The notes beneath the pieces were generated by a model. That model saw nothing but the letters and a program-made list of their open reading frames with translations, ran no database searches and had not been told where the DNA came from. This document shows, piece after piece, positions 5,879-9,875 of a DNA stretch of 9,875 bases; the first letter of the stretch is position 1, and the number at the start of each line of letters is the position of its first letter. A program made the translations under genes and the position numbers. Source of the DNA: Deltaproteobacteria bacterium RIFCSPHIGHO2_02_FULL_40_11 (GTDB lineage Bacteria > Bdellovibrionota > JACOXK01 > 2-02-FULL-40-11); contig MGRI01000006.1 of assembly GCA_001798105.1 (NCBI GenBank), forward strand, positions 1,804 through 11,678, read 5' to 3'.

Positions 5879-6623
5879 TGAAGCCCTCGCTTTGTTTTTC
5901 AGTGATAAAATAATTCATTAAATTTCCTTTTGCCTGTTGAATAACATTTTCTTTGGTGTCGCAAATCGCAATTTTGCCTTTGCTTAAAATGGCAATTTCT
6001 TGACACAAGTTTTCGGCTTCTTCTAAGTAATGGGTGGTTAAGATAATGGTTTTCCCTTCTTGATTAAATTTTCTTAAAAAATTCCAAAGGTCTATCCGAA
6101 GCTCTACGTCGACGCCCGCCGTGGGTTCGTCTAAAATTAAAATTTCAGGATCATGGAGCAGGGCTTTCACCATCATCATCCTGCGTTTGAGGCCGCCTGA
6201 AAGTTTATGGGTTTTATGGTTTCTATGTTCATGGAGCCCAAATTGATGCAGTAATTTTTCAATTTGATTTTTAAGTTTTAATTTTGGAATGCCAAACAAT
6301 CTTCCATGGTAGGTCAATGATTTGTGCAGTGGAAAAAAACGGTCGAGATTGTATTCTTGCCCGGAAAGTCCAATGGCTCGTCTCGCCTCACGGTAATGTG
6401 TCAGATGATCTTTCCCAAAGATTTGAACCCGTCCCCCTGAGGCAAGGGTGAGTCCGCAAATAATATGAATGGTTGTGGTTTTACCGGCACCGTTTGGGCC
6501 CAGTAACCCAAAAAAACTGCCGCGTTGAATTTTTAAATCAATGCCTTGTAGAACATGGGTCGTCCCGTATGTTTTTTTGAGACCTGAAATCTCAATGGCA
6601 ACCTTCGAATTTTGAAACTTCAT
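5871..6623 (-). CDS. ABC transporter ATPase, YadG-like
   Basis: The 250-residue nucleotide-binding subunit of an ABC-2 exporter. All catalytic motifs are intact: Walker A GPNGAGKTT (42-50), Q-loop Gln89, signature LSGGL (141-145), Walker B ILILDEP (161-167), D-loop GVD (170-172), and switch His198 in TTHYLEEAE. The signature and the following KRRMMMVKALLHDP stretch are typical of DrrA/YadG-type exporters rather than importers. The start ATG overlaps the transketolase stop as ATGA and has no Shine-Dalgarno sequence, so its translation probably depends on ribosomes leaving the transketolase gene. The stop overlaps the permease start by 8 bases. It should sit on the cytoplasmic face of the membrane and power the permease. 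Confidence 0.93.
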   Translation of the reverse strand: MKFQNSKVAIEISGLKKTYGTTHVLQGIDLKIQRGSFFGLLGPNGAGKTTTIHIICGLTLASGGRVQIFGKDHLTHYREARRAIGLSGQEYNLDRFFPLHKSLTYHGRLFGIPKLKLKNQIEKLLHQFGLHEHRNHKTHKLSGGLKRRMMMVKALLHDPEILILDEPTAGVDVELRIDLWNFLRKFNQEGKTIILTTHYLEEAENLCQEIAILSKGKIAICDTKENVIQQAKGNLMNYFITEKQSEGFNA

Positions 6624-7651
6624 AATTGAACGTATTTGGCGAGTCGCTCGTATATTTTGGGGGTGGAAAGACCATACTTATCATATAAATCTTCACCTGT
6701 CCCGGATTCTCCGTAGACATCTTCAATACCAATCCGAAGCACAGGGGCATGGGGACTGACTTCTGCCAGGGTTTCACACACTGCGCTTCCCAAGCCGCCA
6801 ATAATATTGTGGTCTTCCGCCGTTACCACCCATTTGTGGGTTTGCGCTAAATCGATCACCAGTTTTTCATCCAAGGGTTTAAGTGTATGAATATTGACGA
6901 CGGTGCAAGAAAGGCCTTCTTTTTCCAATTTTTGTGCGGCTTCAATGCAATGATAGACAACGCCGCCCGTTGCAAAAATAGAAATATCTTTTTTGTCAGC
7001 CGTAGGCACGCTGGCCATCGGTCTTTCATGGACGATGACGCCTTTACCATATTCAAAAACATAACTTTCATTAAAAATTTGAGGTAAGTTTTGGCGGGTG
7101 AGGCGAACATACACCGGGCCTTTGTGGTGGTGCGACAAAAATTCAATCATCTTTTGCGTTTCAATATCATCGGCCGGTTGTAAAACGCCCATGCCTGCTA
7201 AAGAGCGCATGCAGGCCAAATCTTCCAAGGCCATTTGGGTATAGCCATCTTCGCCAATGCCAATGCCGGCATGGGTGCCAATAATTCTGCAATTTACTTG
7301 ATTATAGGCAATGGAAATACGAATGGTTTCAAATCGGCCGGCCACAAAACAACCGAAACTGCATAAGAACGGAACTTTTCCACTCAGCGCAAGACCTGCT
7401 GCGGTTCCAATCATATTGCTTTCTGCAATCCCCATTTGAAAAAATCGGCCCGGAAATTTTTTTGCAAAGAGTGCAGATTTTGTAGAAACCGAAAGATCGG
7501 CATCTAAAACAACAACATCTGGGTTTTCTTCCCCAACACGCACCAATGCCTCTCCAAAAGAGGCTCTGGATGCTTTTTGCCGATTTGGGTTAAGCGTTAC
7601 GTAATTCTTCAATGGCCTTGTCTCTTTCTGTTGGACTGGGGCCTTTTCCAT
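6620..7651 (-). CDS. Transketolase, C-terminal (pyrimidine-binding) subunit
   Basis: The second half of a split transketolase, which with the N-terminal subunit transfers two-carbon ketol units in the pentose phosphate pathway. With the ATG at 7651 it has 343 residues. The family region begins at about residue 26 (KASRASFGEALV). The ThDP-activating glutamate is Glu77 in GIAESN, and GTHAGIGIGEDG (125-136) precedes the TQMALEDLACMR stretch; the C-terminal transketolase domain follows and ends normally. The start is uncertain. The ATG at 7651 lies 15 bases after GGAGG (7671-7667). A TTG at 7660 has that site at an ideal 6 bases. A TTG at 7612 would cut the overlap with the upstream gene to 23 bases. 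A still longer reading frame opening at TTG 7708 is unlikely. All choices overlap the N-terminal subunit gene, so the halves are co-translated. 1-deoxy-xylulose-5-phosphate synthase is excluded by the split form and these motifs. Confidence 0.9.
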   Translation of the reverse strand: MEKAPVQQKETRPLKNYVTLNPNRQKASRASFGEALVRVGEENPDVVVLDADLSVSTKSALFAKKFPGRFFQMGIAESNMIGTAAGLALSGKVPFLCSFGCFVAGRFETIRISIAYNQVNCRIIGTHAGIGIGEDGYTQMALEDLACMRSLAGMGVLQPADDIETQKMIEFLSHHHKGPVYVRLTRQNLPQIFNESYVFEYGKGVIVHERPMASVPTADKKDISIFATGGVVYHCIEAAQKLEKEGLSCTVVNIHTLKPLDEKLVIDLAQTHKWVVTAEDHNIIGGLGSAVCETLAEVSPHAPVLRIGIEDVYGESGTGEDLYDKYGLSTPKIYERLAKYVQL

Positions 7652-8426
7652 GCCATTCAATGTTATCCTCCATAAAGGAAACACCTTTTCCTTTAATTGT
7701 ATGTGCAAGAATCATATGGGGTTTTTTTCGTTTCATTTGTGTTTGGTCAAAAGCCTTTAAAATTTCGTGAAAATCGTGGCCGTGAATGACCTGCACATCC
7801 CAATTAAAAGCCTGCCACTTTTCTTTCAGCGGTTCTAAGGTCATAATGTCTTTGGTGTGGCCGTCAATTTGGCCTTTATTATAGTCTAAAATACAAACCA
7901 GATTATCCAGTTGAAACTTTGGGGCAGACATCGCTGCTTCCCACACTTGGCCTTCTTGAGTTTCGCCATCGCCCATCATGCAATAAATTTGTGTATTTTT
8001 TTTGTCTAATTTTGCAGCCAACGCCATGCCTTGTGCGATGGAAAGGCCTTGTCCTAGAGATCCAGACGAGGTTTCCATAAAAGGAAGGCGTACATGGTCT
8101 GGATGGCCTTGAAGACGCGAATTAATTTTTCGAAGTGTCATGAGTTCCGATTCCGGAAAATATCCGGCTTTGGCAAGGGCAGCATATAAAACGGGAACGC
8201 CATGGCCTTTGGATAAAACAAAGCGATCGCGGTCTGGCCAGTGCGGATTTTTGGGATCGTGCGCAAGGGTATGGAAAAAAAGAGTGGCAATTAAATCTGC
8301 CGCCGATAAAGATCCCCCGGGATGGCCGGATTGGGCTTCACAAATCATTTGGAGCGATAAGATCCGAAGTTCTCGGGCAATGTTTGTAAGCTTTTCAATG
8401 AGTTCGTTCGTATGAGATGTGGTCAT
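7590..8426 (-). CDS. Transketolase, N-terminal (ThDP-binding) subunit
   Basis: A 278-residue subunit that binds the diphosphate end of thiamine diphosphate. Visible motifs are SGHPGGSLSAADL (33-45), LSKGHG (71-76), GSLGQGLSIAQGMA (122-135) and the metal/ThDP motif GDGETQEGQVWEAA (152-165) ending in DYNKGQ (181-186). TIKGKGVSFME (243-253) closes the domain as in other N-terminal transketolase proteins. It is the first gene of a four-gene minus-strand run and overlaps the C-terminal subunit gene out of frame. The ATG has no Shine-Dalgarno sequence, and a weak promoter lies just upstream, so a leaderless transcript is possible. Split transketolases are widespread, so this is not a frameshifted full-length tkt. 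Confidence 0.93.
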   Translation of the reverse strand: MTTSHTNELIEKLTNIARELRILSLQMICEAQSGHPGGSLSAADLIATLFFHTLAHDPKNPHWPDRDRFVLSKGHGVPVLYAALAKAGYFPESELMTLRKINSRLQGHPDHVRLPFMETSSGSLGQGLSIAQGMALAAKLDKKNTQIYCMMGDGETQEGQVWEAAMSAPKFQLDNLVCILDYNKGQIDGHTKDIMTLEPLKEKWQAFNWDVQVIHGHDFHEILKAFDQTQMKRKKPHMILAHTIKGKGVSFMEDNIEWHGKGPSPTERDKAIEELRNA

Positions 8427-8437
8427 GATGTAGATCA

Positions 8438-8466
8438 GTTGTATCGGAAATGGTTCAAAAATTCAA
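8438..8466 (-). promoter_or_regulatory. Possible promoter of the transketolase-ABC operon
   Basis: On the minus strand TTGAAT (8466-8461) and TACAAC (8443-8438) are separated by exactly 17 bases, each matching consensus at four of six positions. The -10 ends 11 bases before the ATG at 8426. A rival promoter, TTAACA (8509-8504) with TAGAAT (8488-8483), has better hexamers (five of six each) but a short 15-base spacer, and would give a leader of about 50 bases. I cannot choose firmly between them. Confidence 0.3.
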
Positions 8467-8532
8467 CTTGATTTCCCTTGAAATTCTAAATGAATTCGTG
8501 GTTTGTTAAATATCGTGATAGGACGAGCATAT

Positions 8533-8561
8533 GGGGACCGATCTCTTCGAGATCCGTCCCC
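8533..8561. promoter_or_regulatory. Long inverted repeat upstream of aspA
   Basis: Arms 8533-8545 and 8549-8561 (GGGGAC-C-GATCTC and its partner) pair over 13 positions with one C-C mismatch around a TTC loop. It lies in the divergent gap between the transketolase operon and aspA, about 75 bases before the aspA start. It could be a leader RNA hairpin, an attenuator (the nearest T run, at 8576-8580, is too far for a standard terminator), a dyad operator serving either gene, or a dispersed repeat. The TTC loop is shared with the other two hairpin elements in the window. Confidence 0.5.
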
Positions 8562-8594
8562 AATGGGAACAAAAGTTTTTGGATATTTAGTTTT

Positions 8595-8622
8595 AGATGG
8601 GTATTACAAAGACCATCTTTGT
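8595..8622 (+). promoter_or_regulatory. Two mutually exclusive small hairpins ahead of the aspA ribosome site
   Basis: AGATGG (8595-8600) can pair with CCATCT (8613-8618). Alternatively ACAAAGA (8606-8612) can pair with TCTTTGT (8616-8622) around a CCA loop. The two pairings share bases and cannot form together, and the second ends one base before the AAGGAGG ribosome site. Such overlap may be chance in A+T-rich DNA, or may form a simple translational switch. Confidence 0.25.
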
Positions 8623-8623
8623 T

Positions 8624-8630
8624 AAGGAGG
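8624..8630 (+). promoter_or_regulatory. Strong Shine-Dalgarno site of aspA
   Basis: AAGGAGG lies 5 bases before the ATG at 8636. It fixes this start and shows that the organism's ribosomes use canonical sites, in contrast to the several genes here that lack one. Confidence 0.85.
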
Positions 8631-8635
8631 TTCGG

Positions 8636-9875
8636 ATGCGAGTTGAAAAAGATAGTTTGGGAGAAAAGAAGGTTCCGAAAGAAGCCTATTATGGAATTCA
8701 AGCCTTAAGAGGGGCTGAAAATTTTCAAATCAGTGGGCTCAAAGAACCCGAAGTATTTATTCGTGCCTTTGTCAGTATTAAAAAAGCCGCCGCTGTCGTT
8801 AATGCAGAGCTCGGCGTTTTGGACCATAAAATCGCTTCTGCCATCCAAAAAGCATGTGACGAAGTTTTAGGGGGGAAATACCTAGACCATTTTATTATTG
8901 ATGTCTTTCAAGCAGGTGCGGGGACCTCTTTTAATATGAATGTGAATGAAGTCCTGGCCAACAGAGCCAATGAAATTTTAGGTGGAAAGCGGGGCACGTA
9001 TGATTTTGTGCATCCCAATGATCACGTTAATATGGCCCAATCTACAAACGACTCTTTTCCCACTGCTATGCGGATTGCTACGCTTTGGGAACACGGAAAA
9101 CTTAAAACAGAGCTTAAAAATTTAATTGAAGCGTTTGAAAAGAAAGCCAAAGCGTTTGATGCTATTGCAACGTCTTCCAGGACGCATCTTCAAGATGCTG
9201 TTCCCATTCGGTTGGGACAAGAGTTTGGGGCTTTTCAAGTAACTTTGGAAAAAGCAGCTTTAAGATTAGACCAAGGCACCGAGGCCTTAACGCATTTAAA
9301 TATTGGCGCTACAGCAAGTGGCACGGGTATGAATTCGCATCCCCAATATGCAAGTAAAATGGTGGACCAACTGAGTAAAATGGCGGGGCTTGCGCTGAAA
9401 ACCCCACACAATTGGATTGAAATTGCACAAAGCACAGCAGATTTTGCGCATTACTCTTCTGCGATGAAAAACGTGGCGTTAGACATTACAAAAATTGCAA
9501 ATGATTTACGGTTGCTCAGTTCTGGCCCAAGGGTTGGGCTTGCAGAAATAAAATTACCCGCGGTTCAGCCTGGATCTTCCATTATGCCGGGGAAAGTGAA
9601 TCCTGTCATTGCAGAGTGCACCAATATGGTGTGCTATCAAGTCATTGGCAATGACGCAGCTCTTTCTTACATGTCTCAGGCTGCGCAGTTGCAACTCAAT
9701 GTCATGATGCCGGGGATGATTTATAACCTTTTATTTTCATCTAAAATTTTAACAAACATGATGAAAATGCTTCGAGAAAAATGTATTGATGGCATTGAAG
9801 CCAACCTGCAACAATGCCAAAAATATTTTGAAGAAAGCTTGGGCATGGCAACGGCCTTAAATCCCATTATTGGAT
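8636..9875 (+). CDS. aspA: Aspartate ammonia-lyase (aspartase), cut at the window end
   Basis: A fumarase/aspartase superfamily enzyme that reversibly deaminates L-aspartate to fumarate and ammonia in the cytoplasm as a homotetramer. The visible 413 residues run off the window; with a usual length near 470, roughly the last 55-60 are missing. Motifs: GAGTSFNMNVNEVLAN (94-109), NDHVNMAQSTNDSFPT (128-143), THLQDAVPIRLGQEF (183-197), NDLRLLSSGPRVGL (289-302) and the superfamily signature GSSIMPGKVNP (313-323). Ser315 matches the catalytic base on the flexible loop of Bacillus aspartase. LQDAVP, and the overall likeness to Bacillus and E. coli aspartases from the N-terminal YYG (18-20) onward, favour aspartase over class II fumarase. 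It starts a new plus-strand unit, divergent from the transketolase operon, with its own Shine-Dalgarno site and a structured leader. Confidence 0.92.
   Translation, partial: MRVEKDSLGEKKVPKEAYYGIQALRGAENFQISGLKEPEVFIRAFVSIKKAAAVVNAELGVLDHKIASAIQKACDEVLGGKYLDHFIIDVFQAGAGTSFNMNVNEVLANRANEILGGKRGTYDFVHPNDHVNMAQSTNDSFPTAMRIATLWEHGKLKTELKNLIEAFEKKAKAFDAIATSSRTHLQDAVPIRLGQEFGAFQVTLEKAALRLDQGTEALTHLNIGATASGTGMNSHPQYASKMVDQLSKMAGLALKTPHNWIEIAQSTADFAHYSSAMKNVALDITKIANDLRLLSSGPRVGLAEIKLPAVQPGSSIMPGKVNPVIAECTNMVCYQVIGNDAALSYMSQAAQLQLNVMMPGMIYNLLFSSKILTNMMKMLREKCIDGIEANLQQCQKYFEESLGMATALNPIIG

Noticed and set aside
7590..7708. Frameshift that splits a single full-length transketolase gene
   Set aside because: The two products match the standard split N- and C-terminal transketolase proteins in length and boundaries, and a ribosome site lies in the overlap.
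8490..8708. 72-residue plus-strand reading frame in the aspA leader
   Set aside because: It runs through the inverted repeat and over the aspA start in another frame, has no ribosome site, and its composition looks random; the aspA start is well supported.
8636..9875. Class II fumarase as an alternative to aspartase
   Set aside because: THLQDAVPIRLGQEF and the overall match to Bacillus and E. coli aspartases favour aspartase; the superfamily signature alone would not separate them.

Overview
The window looks like chromosomal DNA of a Gram-negative-type bacterium. The best guess is a former-deltaproteobacterial lineage such as Bdellovibrionota or a relative. This rests mainly on a TIGR02147-family regulator coupled to an exported protein carrying a Gly-Asn-Gly-Gly-Asp motif, a combination I associate with those groups; it is an inference, not a proof. 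Genes are densely packed and often overlap. No gap exceeds about 210 bases. I see no rRNA, tRNA, CRISPR array or transposase.

Layout. Positions 40-2360 (+): a NifS-type cysteine desulfurase followed, with a 4-base overlap, by a rhodanese-less ThiI, which together make 4-thiouridine in tRNA. Positions 2361-2446: a convergent gap with a strong hairpin. Positions 2447-4226 (-): a two-gene unit, TIGR02147-type DNA-binding protein then an exported protein of unknown function. A good promoter and an unusual operator-like array (palindrome plus tandem direct repeats) lie upstream. Positions 4393-4991 (-): a toxin-first HigB/HigA-type toxin-antitoxin pair with its own palindrome. Positions 5099-8426 (-): a four-gene run in transcription order transketolase N-half, transketolase C-half, ABC ATPase, ABC-2 permease, with every junction overlapping. 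Positions 8636-9875 (+): aspartate ammonia-lyase, cut by the window end, with a structured leader.

The middle block (about 2.45-5.0 kb) is visibly richer in A+T than its flanks and carries accessory-type genes. It is bracketed by two related hairpin repeats in opposite orientation, which suggests an accessory insertion between core metabolic genes.

A recurring theme is that the first gene of four putative transcription units (desulfurase, TIGR02147 gene, higB, transketolase N-half) has no Shine-Dalgarno sequence and has a -10-like hexamer only 4-13 bases before the start codon, whereas several other genes have clear GGAGG sites. This suggests leaderless mRNAs. I did not find an unmistakable new defence or mobile system. 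The most novel material is the TIGR02147/exported-protein unit with its regulatory array, and the coupling of a split transketolase to an ABC exporter.
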